Notes under the pieces: model-generated
The model's database searches: none
Told to the model about the DNA's origin: nothing
Seen by the model: only the letters and a program-made list of their open reading frames with translations
Made by a program: the position numbers and the translations under genes
Assembly (NCBI RefSeq): GCF_001514195.1
Contig: NZ_KQ948746.1
Span: forward strand, 206,864-244,943
Source: Streptomyces griseorubiginosus
Lineage (GTDB): Bacteria; Actinomycetota; Actinomycetes; Streptomycetales; Streptomycetaceae
Length of the DNA stretch: 38,080 nucleotides
Reading direction: 5' to 3'
Shown: one piece after another, positions 1 through 7,735 of the stretch
Numbering within the stretch: the first letter of the stretch is position 1
Layout: each line of letters starts with the position of its first letter

Positions 1-37
1 AAGAGTCAGCTGCTCTAACCAACTGAGCTAGCGGCGC
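1..37 (-). tRNA. tRNA-Lys(CTT), 5' half only (cut by window edge)
   Basis: These bases match the 5' half of the complete tRNA-Lys genes at 5696-5769 and 23495-23568: acceptor strand, D arm and anticodon stem up to the anticodon. The anticodon complement AAG is bases 1-3, so the anticodon is CTT. The 3' half lies outside the window. The leader to its right shares 'catgactct' with the second copy and 'ctgctgac' with the third, which suggests the copies arose by duplication. Confidence 0.9.
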
Positions 38-204
38 CTGCTGACCTGCATGACTCTACCGGATGCCGGAGGGTGCTGCGGACCGGGGCGCGGGAGGGGG
101 CGTACATCATTCGGACCGTCAGCATGCGTGTCCGGGCGACAGTTGAGAAACTGGCGAACGTGCACAGTTGCGGACATTTCGACCTTCAGGGTGAGGGGCG
201 TCGC

Positions 205-1551
205 ATGGAGACTCCGGTGTTCGAGGAGATCGATCCCGAGAACGACTGCGACTGCCCCGGATGCGTCCACTGGCGCCGCGTCCTGCCCCGCCCGGCCGGC
301 GGACACCCCGCCGCCGCCCGAACCGTGATCCTCGCCGCCACGGCCGCCACCGCCGCCACCGCCTTCGGCGCCCTGCACGCGGCCCCCGCCGTCGCCGCCC
401 CCCAGGCCCCCGTCCGCCCCGGCGCCCCCAGGGCCGACGAGCCCGACACCCCCCAGGGCGACAAGGCCCCCCTGCACGGCCCCGGCGCCAAACCCGCCCC
501 CATGGGGACACCCACCACCACCCGCGCCGACATCATCCGGCGGGCCAAGCAGTGGGTCGCCGCCCGGGTGCCGTACAGCATGTCCGAGTACTGGGGCGAC
601 GGTTACCGCCAGGACTGCTCCGGCTTCGTCTCCATGGCCTGGAGCCTGCCGCGCAACGAATGGACCGGCAGCCTCGCCCAGTACGGCGTCCGGATCGCCA
701 AGGACGACCTCCAGCCCGGCGACATCCTGCTCTTCCACAACCCGTCCAACCCCGAGAACGGCTCCCACGTCGTCATCTTCGGCGGCTGGACCGACTACAC
801 GCACACCTACTACCTCGCCTACGAGGAGACCCGCCCCTACGCCCGCAAGCAGGCCACCCCCTACGCCTACTGGAGCAACTCCGACCGGTACGTCGCCTAC
901 CGGTACAAGGGCCTGGCGGCCGGCACCCCGGGCACCGAGCCGGACGGCGGCGCCACTCCGGACGGCACCAACCCGGACCCCGCCAAGCCGCAGAGCCCGG
1001 ACGCCACGCCCTACCCCGGCGCCGCGTACTTCGGTCCCGGGGCCAACAACAAGTACGTCACCCAGCTCGGCCGCATGCTCGTGGCGCGCGGTGCCGGGAG
1101 CTTCTACACCTCCGGCCCCGGCCCCCGCTGGTCGGACGCGGACCGCAGGGCCACCCAGGCCTTCCAGCAGGCGCAGGGCTGGCGGGGCGGGGACGCGGAC
1201 GGGCTGCCGGGTGCCCAGACCTGGACCCTGCTGGTGACCGGCGGCGGCAAGGACATCGCGGCGAAGGGCGAGACGGGGGCCGCGGGGCCGCCCGCACCCT
1301 CCTCGCACGGTGTCCCCGGCTATCCGGGCCGCGCGATGTTCCGGCCCGGCGCCACCAACAAGTACGTCACCCAGCTCGGCCGCCAGCTGGTGAAGAAAGG
1401 GTTCGGCAAGTACTACACGACCGGCCCGGGACCGCGCTGGGGCGAGCCGGACCGGCGAGGAGTGGAGGCCTTCCAGCGCGCCCAGGGCTGGCGCGGCGGC
1501 GCGGCCGACGGCTACCCGGGTCCGGAGACCTGGCGCCGGCTGTTCTCGTGA
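205..1551 (+). CDS. Secreted NlpC/P60 hydrolase with two C-terminal peptidoglycan-binding-type repeats
   Basis: This 448-aa protein probably cleaves peptide bonds in peptidoglycan outside the membrane. An N-terminal stretch with a CDCPGC motif (residues 15-20) precedes an Ala-rich signal or anchor segment (about 38-65). A Pro-rich linker leads to an NlpC/P60 domain (about 105-230) with Cys138 in DCSGF and His188 in GSHVV as probable catalytic residues. Two near-identical repeats follow (about 270-345 and 375-448). Each has a YPG...F.PGA.NKYVTQLGR block and ends in AFQ.AQGWRGG..DG.PG..TW, typical of streptomycete wall-binding modules. ATG 205 follows a GGTGAGGGG stretch and places the signal segment sensibly; upstream in-frame starts at 73 and 124 look non-coding. 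From memory, the orthologue lies beside the cslA/glxA glycan genes of S. coelicolor. The substrate peptide bond is not evident. Confidence 0.9.
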   Translation: METPVFEEIDPENDCDCPGCVHWRRVLPRPAGGHPAAARTVILAATAATAATAFGALHAAPAVAAPQAPVRPGAPRADEPDTPQGDKAPLHGPGAKPAPMGTPTTTRADIIRRAKQWVAARVPYSMSEYWGDGYRQDCSGFVSMAWSLPRNEWTGSLAQYGVRIAKDDLQPGDILLFHNPSNPENGSHVVIFGGWTDYTHTYYLAYEETRPYARKQATPYAYWSNSDRYVAYRYKGLAAGTPGTEPDGGATPDGTNPDPAKPQSPDATPYPGAAYFGPGANNKYVTQLGRMLVARGAGSFYTSGPGPRWSDADRRATQAFQQAQGWRGGDADGLPGAQTWTLLVTGGGKDIAAKGETGAAGPPAPSSHGVPGYPGRAMFRPGATNKYVTQLGRQLVKKGFGKYYTTGPGPRWGEPDRRGVEAFQRAQGWRGGAADGYPGPETWRRLFS

Positions 1552-1672
1552 GGCCCGGGTCTTCTCGTAGGCCCCTGCTGTTCTCGTGAGGCCCGGGTCT
1601 TCTCGCAGGCCCCGGCCGTTCTCGTAAGGCTCGGCTCTTCTCTTGGGCCCCGGCTGTTCTCGCAAGCACCGG
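1536..1672 (+). repeat. Degenerate 18-20 bp tandem repeat that begins inside the NlpC/P60 stop region
   Basis: About seven imperfect copies of a unit like CCGGCTGTTCTCGTGAGGCC lie head to tail. The first copy contains the last codons and the TGA stop of the NlpC/P60 gene, so the array looks like an expansion of the gene's own 3' end. Variation is concentrated in the bases after TTCTCG. It could fold weakly at the transcript end, but no clear terminator stem is visible. Confidence 0.75.
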
Positions 1673-1766
1673 CTCATCCCTGCACGGTCGGCAATCACCC
1701 GTATCGCCCGTATCACCCGTCCGTCCCCCTGTTGTGACGCATCTGGCGCGGAGGCTGGAGGCACTC

Positions 1767-2882
1767 ATGAGTACGACCACTTCACACACCCCCGAGTCCG
1801 AGGGACCGTCCCGGCCCGCCCGGCTCATCCAGAACGAGGTGACCACCGAGATCCCGGTCCACCTGCTGTTCCGCGACGACCCGGACCCGGTGTCGGTCCC
1901 CCTCAAGCCCGCCGTGGTGGCCCGCAGACAGGGCACCGGCGAGCAGCCCCGCCTGCGCAGGACCGCCCAGGCCGCCCCGCGCTCCGCGCCCGATGTCGAC
2001 CCCGAGCTGGCCGAGCGTCCCGCGCGGGTGCTGCCGGGCGCGGCGGGCGTCCTCGCCGGTGTCTGCGGCCTGGCCGGGTGCGCGGTCACCTCGTGGTGGG
2101 CGGGCGTCGTACCGCCGCTCGCGCTGGAGGCGCTGCGGCTGCCGTCGTACGCGCACGCGGTCCTCGGCCCGGTGCAGTGGGCCGTCTACGCGGGCGCCGG
2201 TGCCCTCGGGCTCTTCGGCTTCGGCGGGCTGGCCCGGGGCCGGACCGGACGGGCCTGGGTGCTCGGGCTGTTCGGCCGCTACCGGGGGACCGTCCGGCGC
2301 ACCGGGCTGATGTGGGTCAACCCGCTGCTGCTGCGCCGCCGGGTCGACGTACGGCTGCGGCACTGGCGCAGCGAGCCGATGGCGGCGGCCGACGCGAGCG
2401 GGGTCGGGCTCAGGGTCGTGGTCCTCGTGGTGTGGCGGGTGCGGGACACCGCGCGGGCCACGCTGGGTGTCGACGACCACGAGACCTATCTGCGCGAGTG
2501 CGTCGAGGCCGCGCTCGCCCGGATCCCGGTGGAGGCGCCGGGCTCGGGACGCGGTTCGGCCGACGCGGCGGGGGAGGCGCTGACCCGGCTGGTGGCCGCG
2601 GAGACCGCGCCGGTCGGCGTGCAGGTGTTCTCGGTGCAGCCGCTGCGCATCGAGTACGCCCCGGAGGTCGCCGCCGCGATGCACCGCCGCCGGATCGCCG
2701 CCCTCGACGCCCAGAACCGGGCGACCGTGCTGACGTCGGTCGTGGACTCGGTGGAGGACACGGTGACCCGGCTGACCATGCGGGGCCTGGTCGAACTGGA
2801 CGACTACGAACGCAAGGCGCTCGTGAAGGACCTGACGGTCGCGTTCTCCTCGGGGTGTATGGACACGGTCAACACACGGTAA
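1767..2882 (+). CDS. SPFH/band-7 family membrane protein
   Basis: This 371-aa protein has a hydrophilic N-terminus, two membrane segments (about 88-112 and 130-156) and then an SPFH (stomatin/prohibitin/flotillin) domain from about 163. The domain shows the typical GTVRRTGLMWVNPLL entry and a stretch of alternating beta strands and helices (ARATLGVDDHETYLRECVEAALARIP, given here only as a landmark). SPFH proteins form membrane-associated oligomers that organise microdomains or regulate proteases. ATG 1767 has GGAGG at 1757-1761, five bases upstream, so the in-frame start at 1734 was rejected. The gene ends ten bases before the DasR-like operator of the LPMO gene. Its position between a wall hydrolase and an LPMO suggests a cell-envelope role, but nothing in the sequence names a client. 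Confidence 0.88.
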   Translation: MSTTTSHTPESEGPSRPARLIQNEVTTEIPVHLLFRDDPDPVSVPLKPAVVARRQGTGEQPRLRRTAQAAPRSAPDVDPELAERPARVLPGAAGVLAGVCGLAGCAVTSWWAGVVPPLALEALRLPSYAHAVLGPVQWAVYAGAGALGLFGFGGLARGRTGRAWVLGLFGRYRGTVRRTGLMWVNPLLLRRRVDVRLRHWRSEPMAAADASGVGLRVVVLVVWRVRDTARATLGVDDHETYLRECVEAALARIPVEAPGSGRGSADAAGEALTRLVAAETAPVGVQVFSVQPLRIEYAPEVAAAMHRRRIAALDAQNRATVLTSVVDSVEDTVTRLTMRGLVELDDYERKALVKDLTVAFSSGCMDTVNTR

Positions 2883-2892
2883 TACTCTGCTA

Positions 2893-2908
2893 CTTGGTCT
2901 AGACCTGC
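2893..2908. promoter_or_regulatory. DasR-type operator (dre) upstream of the LPMO gene
   Basis: The bases cttggtctagacctgc match the core TGGTCTAGACC of the published DasR responsive element (consensus A-C/G-TGGTCTAGACCA-C/G-T), with a mismatch in the right half. The same box occurs upstream of streptomycete chitinase genes. It lies 40 bp upstream of the LPMO start codon, where a GntR-family repressor sensing glucosamine-6-phosphate could block transcription. Confidence 0.8.
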
Positions 2909-2947
2909 AAGCTCGTCGAACTTCCCCACGTTCCCAGGAGCAGCAGC

Positions 2948-3553
2948 ATGCGCAGAAGGACCAAGTGGTACGCCACCGCGCTCGGCCTCACCACCGCCGG
3001 CACCCTCGTCCTCTCCACCGGGGGTGCCAGCGGCCACGGCTACACCGACCTCCCCATCAGCAGGCAGAAGCTCTGCCAGAACGGCACGGTGACGAACTGC
3101 GGCGACATCCAGTGGGAGCCGCAGAGCGTCGAGGGCCCCAAGGGCTTCCCGGCCGGCGGACCGGCCGACGGCCAGATCTGCAACGGCGGCGTCAGCCGCT
3201 TCAGCCAGCTCAGCGCACCGAGGACCCCGTCGGGCGCCGCCTGGCCGGCGACCAGGGTCACGGGCGGGCAGAGCTACACGTTCCGCTGGCAGTTCACCGC
3301 CATGCACGCCACGACCGACTTCAAGTACTACGTCACCAAGGCGGGCTGGAACCAGAACCACAACCTCGCCCGCTCCGATCTCAACCTCACCCCGTTCCTG
3401 ACCGTCCCCTACAACGGCCAGCGACCCCCCTCCACCCTCTCGCACAGCGGCACCCTGCCGTCCGGGCTCAGCGGACGGCACGTGATCGTCGCGGTGTGGA
3501 CGATCGCCGACACGACCAACGCGTTCTACGCCTGCTCGGACGTCACGTTCTGA
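2948..3553 (+). CDS. lpmP: Secreted AA10 lytic polysaccharide monooxygenase (chitin/cellulose active)
   Basis: This is a single-domain AA10 (CBM33-type) copper monooxygenase of 201 aa that oxidatively cleaves chitin or cellulose outside the cell. The signal peptide ends in ASG, so the mature protein starts at His30, the first ligand of the histidine brace. The second ligand is His120 in AMHATTDF, and Phe193 in NAFYACSDV is the usual axial residue. Cysteines are placed as in family members, and no extra carbohydrate-binding module is present. The ATG has an AGGAG at about 2936-2940. The DasR-like box predicts control by aminosugar metabolism. The symbol rests on remembered synteny with SCO2833 (LpmP), reported to support glycan deposition at hyphal tips with CslA/GlxA; the family assignment does not depend on it. 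Confidence 0.93.
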   Translation: MRRRTKWYATALGLTTAGTLVLSTGGASGHGYTDLPISRQKLCQNGTVTNCGDIQWEPQSVEGPKGFPAGGPADGQICNGGVSRFSQLSAPRTPSGAAWPATRVTGGQSYTFRWQFTAMHATTDFKYYVTKAGWNQNHNLARSDLNLTPFLTVPYNGQRPPSTLSHSGTLPSGLSGRHVIVAVWTIADTTNAFYACSDVTF

Positions 3554-3631
3554 GCATCGCTTGAGACAGTCCAGGCTTCCCCCGGGGTAGGTTCCCCCAC
3601 ACGAGCAGTACCTGACCTCGGGGGATGTGCC

Positions 3632-4087
3632 ATGGACGCCTTCTTCTACCTCATTCCCGGCCTCATCATGACCGGGGCCCTCTTCGCCGCCTACCGCGTG
3701 GTGCAGGGCTCGCTCCGGATGCGCAGGGCGTGGAACAGCGGGCTGACGGCCGAGGCGCGCTGCCTCAGGATGTTCACCACGGTGCACGGCGGCGGCAACG
3801 ACACCTCGGTGCGCACCACCGTCCACCATGTATACGAGTTCACGGCCCGCGACGGCCGCACCGTCCGCTTCGAGGAGGAGAACGGCCCGGCGACCCGCCT
3901 GGAGGGCGACTTCGTGACCGTGCACTACGCGGAGGGCGAGAACGTGGTGGCCACGGCTCAGGCACCCCGCCCCGCCCGGCAGGCGGCAGCAGCCTTCGGC
4001 ACTCTGGCCTTCCTCGGTGTGATCGTGGCGTTCTGCGTCGGCTTCATGGTCACCTTCACCGAGATGAACTCGACCCTCCACATCTGA
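3632..4087 (+). CDS. DUF3592 membrane protein
   Basis: This 151-aa protein has a membrane segment near each end (about 5-22 and 112-136) around a small beta-rich extracytoplasmic domain, the layout of DUF3592 proteins. The middle carries the recognisable pattern VYEFTARDGRTVRFEE and later GDFVTVHYAEG. The function of the family is unknown. The ATG is preceded by CTCGGGGGATG. The gene ends 26 bp before the acyl-CoA ligase start on the same strand and may be co-transcribed with it. Confidence 0.82.
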   Translation: MDAFFYLIPGLIMTGALFAAYRVVQGSLRMRRAWNSGLTAEARCLRMFTTVHGGGNDTSVRTTVHHVYEFTARDGRTVRFEEENGPATRLEGDFVTVHYAEGENVVATAQAPRPARQAAAAFGTLAFLGVIVAFCVGFMVTFTEMNSTLHI

Positions 4088-4113
4088 CGCTCCGTCAACT
4101 ACCGTGCGCCCTC

Positions 4114-5730
4114 ATGGACTCCAGGAGGCGTACGGTCGCGGAGCTCGTCGTCGGACGGTGGGGGGACCACCGGCCCGGACTGTGGTTCGAGGGGCGGGAG
4201 TTCACCCACCACGAGGTGGCGGCCGGAGCCGCCGCACGGGCGGCCCTCCTCGCCGACCTGCTGCCGGGGCCCGGCGCCCACATCGGCGTCCTGCTCGACA
4301 ACACCCCTGAATACCCGATGTGGTTGAGCGCGGCCGCCCTCGCCCGGGCCGCCGTCGCCGGCATCAACCCCACCCGCCGGGGCCCCGAACTCGCCCGCGA
4401 CATCCTGCACACCGAGTGCCGCCTGCTGATCACCGAACCCGCCCAACTCCCATTGCTGCGCGGCCTCGACCTGCCCGGCGTCCGTCTCCTGGTGACCGGC
4501 TCCGAGGAGTACGACAGCCTGCTCGCGCCCTACGCCGGTGCCGAACCGGACGCCTCTCGTGCCGCCCCCGAGGACCGGCTCCTCCTCTACTTCACCTCCG
4601 GCTCCACCGGCGCCCCCAAGGCCGCGCTCTGCTCCCAGGGCCGGCTGGCCGCCGCCGGGCGGTCCCTGGCCGACCAGTTCCGGCTCGGCCCCGACGGGGT
4701 GCACTACGTCTGCATGCCGATGTTCCACGGCAACGCGGTGATCGCCGACTGGGCGCCCGCGCTGGCGACCGGTGCCGGGGTCGCGCTCCGGCGGCGGTTC
4801 TCGGCGTCGGGGTTCCTGGCGGACGTGCGCGCGTACCGGGCGACGTACTTCACCTATGTCGGCCGGGCGATCCAGTACGTCCTCGCCACCGAGCCCCGCG
4901 AGGACGACCGGGACAACCCGCTGCGGCTCGGCTTCGGCACCGAGGCGGGGGCGGTGGACGCGGCTGCCTTCGAGCGGCGGTTCGGGGTGCGGCTGGTGGA
5001 GGGGTACGGCTCCTCCGAGGGCGGCGCGGCGATCCAGTGGGCGCCGGGGACGCCTCGGGGCGCGGTCGGTCGGGCGGGGCCCGGGCTCGTCGTACTGGAT
5101 CAGGAGACGGGCCGGGAGCGACCGCCGGCGCGCTTCGACGCGGCGGGGCGGCTGCTGAACGGGGACGAGGCGATAGGGGAGCTGGTGAACAGGGCGCCGA
5201 ACCCGTTCGAGGGGTACTGGCGCAACCCCGAGGCGGATGCCGAGCGCCGCCGGGACGGCTGGTACTGGACCGGCGACCTGTTCTACCGGGACGCCGACGG
5301 CTACCTCTACTTCGCGGGCCGCACCGACGACAGGCTCCGCGTCGACAGTGAGAACCTCGCCGCCGCGATGATCGAGAACATCCTCGCGCGGTACGAGGGG
5401 GCGGAGGCCGTCGCCGTGTACGCGGTGCCGGATCCGGTGACCGGGGACCAGGTGATGGCGACGATCGCCGGAACCTTCGACCCCGTCGCCTTCGCGGCCT
5501 TCCTGGCGGCCCAGCCGGACCTCGGCACGAAGATGGCCCCACGGTACGTGCGGGTCGTGGACCACATGCCGGTCACAGCCACCAACAAGATCAACCGAGC
5601 CCAGCTCAGAAAGGAGGGCCTGAACTGCACGGACCCCATCTGGACCAGGGAAAACGCCGAAGGGCCCTTCGCTCCCACGAAAGGCCCTTCACCGGTGCGC
5701 CGCCAGGGACTCGAACCCCGGACCCGCTGA
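4114..5730 (+). CDS. Acyl-CoA synthetase (FadD17-like, ANL superfamily)
   Basis: This 538-aa enzyme should activate a carboxylic or fatty acid to its acyl-CoA through an acyl-adenylate. Visible ANL motifs are the phosphate loop YFTSGSTGAPKA (159-170), GYGSSEGG (297-304), YWTGDL (384-389), GRTDDRLRVDSENL (402-415) and the C-terminal lysine K492 in TATNKINRAQL. The shortened loop regions resemble FATP/FadD17-type enzymes rather than classical long-chain FadD; the substrate is not evident. ATG 4114 is the first start consistent with homology; the frame is open upstream but overlaps the DUF3592 gene. Oddly, the last ten residues (RRQGLEPRTR) are encoded by the antisense strand of the neighbouring tRNA-Lys gene, so the CDS overlaps that tRNA by 35 bp. 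An intrinsic terminator for the tRNA lies within the 3' coding region. Confidence 0.9.
   Translation: MDSRRRTVAELVVGRWGDHRPGLWFEGREFTHHEVAAGAAARAALLADLLPGPGAHIGVLLDNTPEYPMWLSAAALARAAVAGINPTRRGPELARDILHTECRLLITEPAQLPLLRGLDLPGVRLLVTGSEEYDSLLAPYAGAEPDASRAAPEDRLLLYFTSGSTGAPKAALCSQGRLAAAGRSLADQFRLGPDGVHYVCMPMFHGNAVIADWAPALATGAGVALRRRFSASGFLADVRAYRATYFTYVGRAIQYVLATEPREDDRDNPLRLGFGTEAGAVDAAAFERRFGVRLVEGYGSSEGGAAIQWAPGTPRGAVGRAGPGLVVLDQETGRERPPARFDAAGRLLNGDEAIGELVNRAPNPFEGYWRNPEADAERRRDGWYWTGDLFYRDADGYLYFAGRTDDRLRVDSENLAAAMIENILARYEGAEAVAVYAVPDPVTGDQVMATIAGTFDPVAFAAFLAAQPDLGTKMAPRYVRVVDHMPVTATNKINRAQLRKEGLNCTDPIWTRENAEGPFAPTKGPSPVRRQGLEPRTR
5654..5690 (-). terminator. Intrinsic terminator of the second tRNA-Lys
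   Basis: An 8-bp perfect stem, GAAGGGCC (5659-5666) with GGCCCTTC (5683-5690), lies just downstream of the tRNA on the minus strand. On that strand it is followed by GGCGTTTT, a short T run. It overlaps the 3' coding end of the acyl-CoA ligase on the plus strand. Confidence 0.65.
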
Positions 5731-5769
5731 TTAAGAGTCAGCTGCTCTAACCAACTGAGCTAGCGGCGC
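5696..5769 (-). tRNA. tRNA-Lys(CTT)
   Basis: The minus strand folds as a full cloverleaf of 74 nt. It has acceptor GCGCCGC/GCGGCGC, D loop AGTTGGTTA, anticodon loop CTCTTAA with anticodon CTT, T arm GGTTCGAGTCC and discriminator A. CCA is not encoded. It is identical to the copy at 23495-23568. Its 3' half overlaps the coding end of the acyl-CoA ligase antisense. Confidence 0.97.
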
Positions 5770-5860
5770 ATGACTCTCGCCGTCCGCCTCTCGGCGGCTG
5801 GCGACAGAGAAAATACTACCCGGTCGGAGGGGGTGCTTCTGACCAACCCAGGGTGGACCC

Positions 5861-5940
5861 ACTCAGGGGCGCGGGGCTGTATCGATCTGCGGCTCCGCCG
5901 CGTGGGCGCGACCAGCCCCCACCGGCCCGCAGTCGACCGA
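5861..5940. repeat. Interspersed GC-rich intergenic element (variant copy)
   Basis: The 189-bp gap between the tRNA and the IclR gene contains TCAGGGGCGCGGGG near its left and GACCAGCCCCCACCGG then CCGCAGTCGA at its right. The same blocks bound the large inverted repeat at 30665-30776, with a different centre. Similar blocks recur between streptomycete genes from memory. No gene is seen in the gap. Confidence 0.55.
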
Positions 5941-5958
5941 CGACCTCCCGCGCCGCTC

Positions 5959-6717
5959 CTAGATCGCCAGCGAAAGCAGAACCGGTGCCGCCCCCCGATT
6001 CAACCGCTCCGTGGCCCGCCGCAGGCGATGCGCCTGTTCGACCGGCAGCGACAGCGCGAGGCATCCCACCATCGACCCCGCCGTGATCGGCACCGCCGCG
6101 CAGACCGTGCCCACCGCGTACTCCTGGAGGTCGAGGTGGGGAACCGTCGGCGGCTGGGTCTCCAGACGGGACAGGAGCAGCTTGTCGCTGGTGATCGTGC
6201 GGGACGTGAGCCGGGTCATCCGGTGCCGGGACAGATGGTCCCGCCGGCCGTTGTGGTCGAGCTGACTCAGCAGGCTCTTGCCCACCGCCGTCGCGTGCGC
6301 GGAGGAGCGGAAGTCCACCCACTCGTTGACCGCCGGGGTCGCGGGCCCGTCGGCGTACTGTTCGACGGAGATCTCACCGTCGACGTACCGGCTGATGTAC
6401 ACGGCCGCGCCGATGGTGTCGCGCAGCTCGTCGAGGGTGCGCTGGAGCTTGGCGCGCAGGGCCTCGTCGCGGTGGTGGACCGAGCTCAGCCTGGTCAGGG
6501 CGTCCCCGGTCATATAGGCGCCGTCGGCCACCTGCTCGACGTACCCCTCACGGCGCAGCATCCTCAGGAGCGTGGTCAGTCGCTCCGGGTCCAGGCCGGT
6601 CGTGCGGGCGAGTTCTGCGTCGGTGACTCCGGCGGTGTGCCGTGCCACGGTCTCCAGGACGCGCAGCGCGTCCTGGGCCGAGTGGTACGGCGCGGTCGGT
6701 TCGTGCTTCAGCGCCAC
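5959..6717 (-). CDS. IclR-family transcriptional regulator
   Basis: This 252-aa protein has an N-terminal winged helix-turn-helix (about 8-70, including ELARTTGLDPERLTTLLRMLRREGYV) and a C-terminal IclR effector domain with the conserved HATAVGKSLLSQL segment and a late CAAVPI strand. IclR proteins bind small acids, often aromatic or dicarboxylic, and control adjacent catabolic operons. The GTG start at 6717 has AGGGGG eight bases upstream; a longer start at 6747 adds an Arg-rich stretch without support. It is followed, 220 bp away and on the same strand, by the ehuA stop upstream. It is the most likely regulator of the ABC operon and of the split catabolic genes to the right, an inference from position only. 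Confidence 0.88.
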   Translation of the reverse strand: MALKHEPTAPYHSAQDALRVLETVARHTAGVTDAELARTTGLDPERLTTLLRMLRREGYVEQVADGAYMTGDALTRLSSVHHRDEALRAKLQRTLDELRDTIGAAVYISRYVDGEISVEQYADGPATPAVNEWVDFRSSAHATAVGKSLLSQLDHNGRRDHLSRHRMTRLTSRTITSDKLLLSRLETQPPTVPHLDLQEYAVGTVCAAVPITAGSMVGCLALSLPVEQAHRLRRATERLNRGAAPVLLSLAI

Positions 6718-6869
6718 GGTGTTCCCCCTGCGCTCGCTCGGTCGCACTACTACTGGGCCGTAATCCAGACAGCGATCCCCTCCACGATAACCGGCAAAAG
6801 GCTTGTAGTGAGCGGCTGTTGACGAGATTCCGTCCCCGGGTCGGGCCTCTCAGCAGGGGCGCTGGCACG

Positions 6870-6883
6870 CTGGCATATGCCAG
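6870..6883. promoter_or_regulatory. 14-bp perfect palindrome upstream of the IclR gene
   Basis: CTGGCATATGCCAG is a perfect dyad in the 220-bp gap between ehuA and the IclR gene, 153 bp before the IclR start. Its 12-bp core TGGCATATGCCA occurs again at 24238-24249, also upstream of a minus-strand gene. It looks like a dimer binding site, but the protein is not identified. Confidence 0.45.
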
Positions 6884-6937
6884 AGGTATGACCCGGGTCC
6901 GGGACCTCGCAGGTTGAACTTTGTTCACTTCCCGTCG

Positions 6938-7735
6938 TCAGAGAACCGCGCTGAGAAATTCCCGGGTCCGGTCCTGCTCGGGCTCGCTGAACATCTTCTC
7001 CGGCGGCCCCGACTCGATGATCCGGCCCGCGTCGAACATCAGGACCTGGTCGGAGATGTCCCGGGCGAAGCCCATCTCGTGGGTCACGCAGAGCATCGTG
7101 ATGTCGGTGGTGCGGGCGATGTCCCGCAGCACGTCGAGGACACCGGCCACCAGCTCCGGGTCCAGCGCCGAGGTCACCTCGTCGAGCAGCAGCACCCGCG
7201 GCCGCATGGCCAGCGCCCGCGCGATCGCCACCCGCTGCTGCTGCCCGCCGGACAGCTGGGTCGGCCGGGCGCCGGCCTTGTCGGCGAGCCCCACCAGGTC
7301 GAGCAGCTCACGCGCGCGCGCCTCCGCCTCGTCCTTGGACATGCCGAGGACGGTGACGGGCGCCTCGGTGATGTTCCTGAGCACCGACATGTTCGGGAAC
7401 AGGTTGAACTGCTGGAAGACCATCCCGATCTTCTTGCGCACCTCGCGCAGCTGCTTCTCCGGCGCCGGGAACAGCTTCTCCCCGTCGACGCTGACCGTCC
7501 CCTCGTCGGGCTTGGTCAGGGTCATCAGCATCCGCAGGATCGTGGTCTTGCCGGAGCCGGAGGGGCCGATCAGCGTCACGTGCTTGCCGGAGTCGACCGA
7601 GAAGTTCAGCCGGTCCAGGACGGTGTTGGATCCGAAGCGCTTGGTGACGTCCTCGAAGCGGATCAGCTCGCTGCCGTCCACCGGCGGGTTGGTGTGGGCG
7701 TCGGGCTCTTTCATCAGGGGAGTGTCAGCGGACAA
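6938..7735 (-). CDS. ehuA: ABC transporter ATP-binding protein, polar amino acid / ectoine (EhuA) type
   Basis: This 265-aa ATPase powers uptake by the EhuC/EhuD permease. It shows Walker A GPSGSGKTT, Q-loop VFQQFNLFPNMS, the signature LSGGQQQRVAIARAL, Walker B VLLLDEVTSALDP and the switch His in CVTHEMGFA. It belongs to the GlnQ/HisP polar amino acid family. The TTG at 7735 overlaps the ehuD stop by 11 bp and has GGAG seven bases upstream inside ehuD. An in-frame ATG at 7714 has no good ribosome binding site, so the overlapping start is preferred and implies translational coupling. It is last in the order ehuB-C-D-A. The specificity for ectoine is inferred from the family name of the neighbouring binding protein and has not been shown here. 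Confidence 0.88.
   Translation of the reverse strand: MSADTPLMKEPDAHTNPPVDGSELIRFEDVTKRFGSNTVLDRLNFSVDSGKHVTLIGPSGSGKTTILRMLMTLTKPDEGTVSVDGEKLFPAPEKQLREVRKKIGMVFQQFNLFPNMSVLRNITEAPVTVLGMSKDEAEARARELLDLVGLADKAGARPTQLSGGQQQRVAIARALAMRPRVLLLDEVTSALDPELVAGVLDVLRDIARTTDITMLCVTHEMGFARDISDQVLMFDAGRIIESGPPEKMFSEPEQDRTREFLSAVL

Noticed and set aside
28..1764. 578-aa minus-strand open frame opposite the NlpC/P60 gene
   Set aside because: It is Gly/Val/Arg-rich with no domain pattern, the usual antisense artefact of a GC-biased gene.
3625..4113. Upstream extension of the acyl-CoA ligase frame
   Set aside because: It runs through the DUF3592 gene in another frame and shows no ligase homology pattern.
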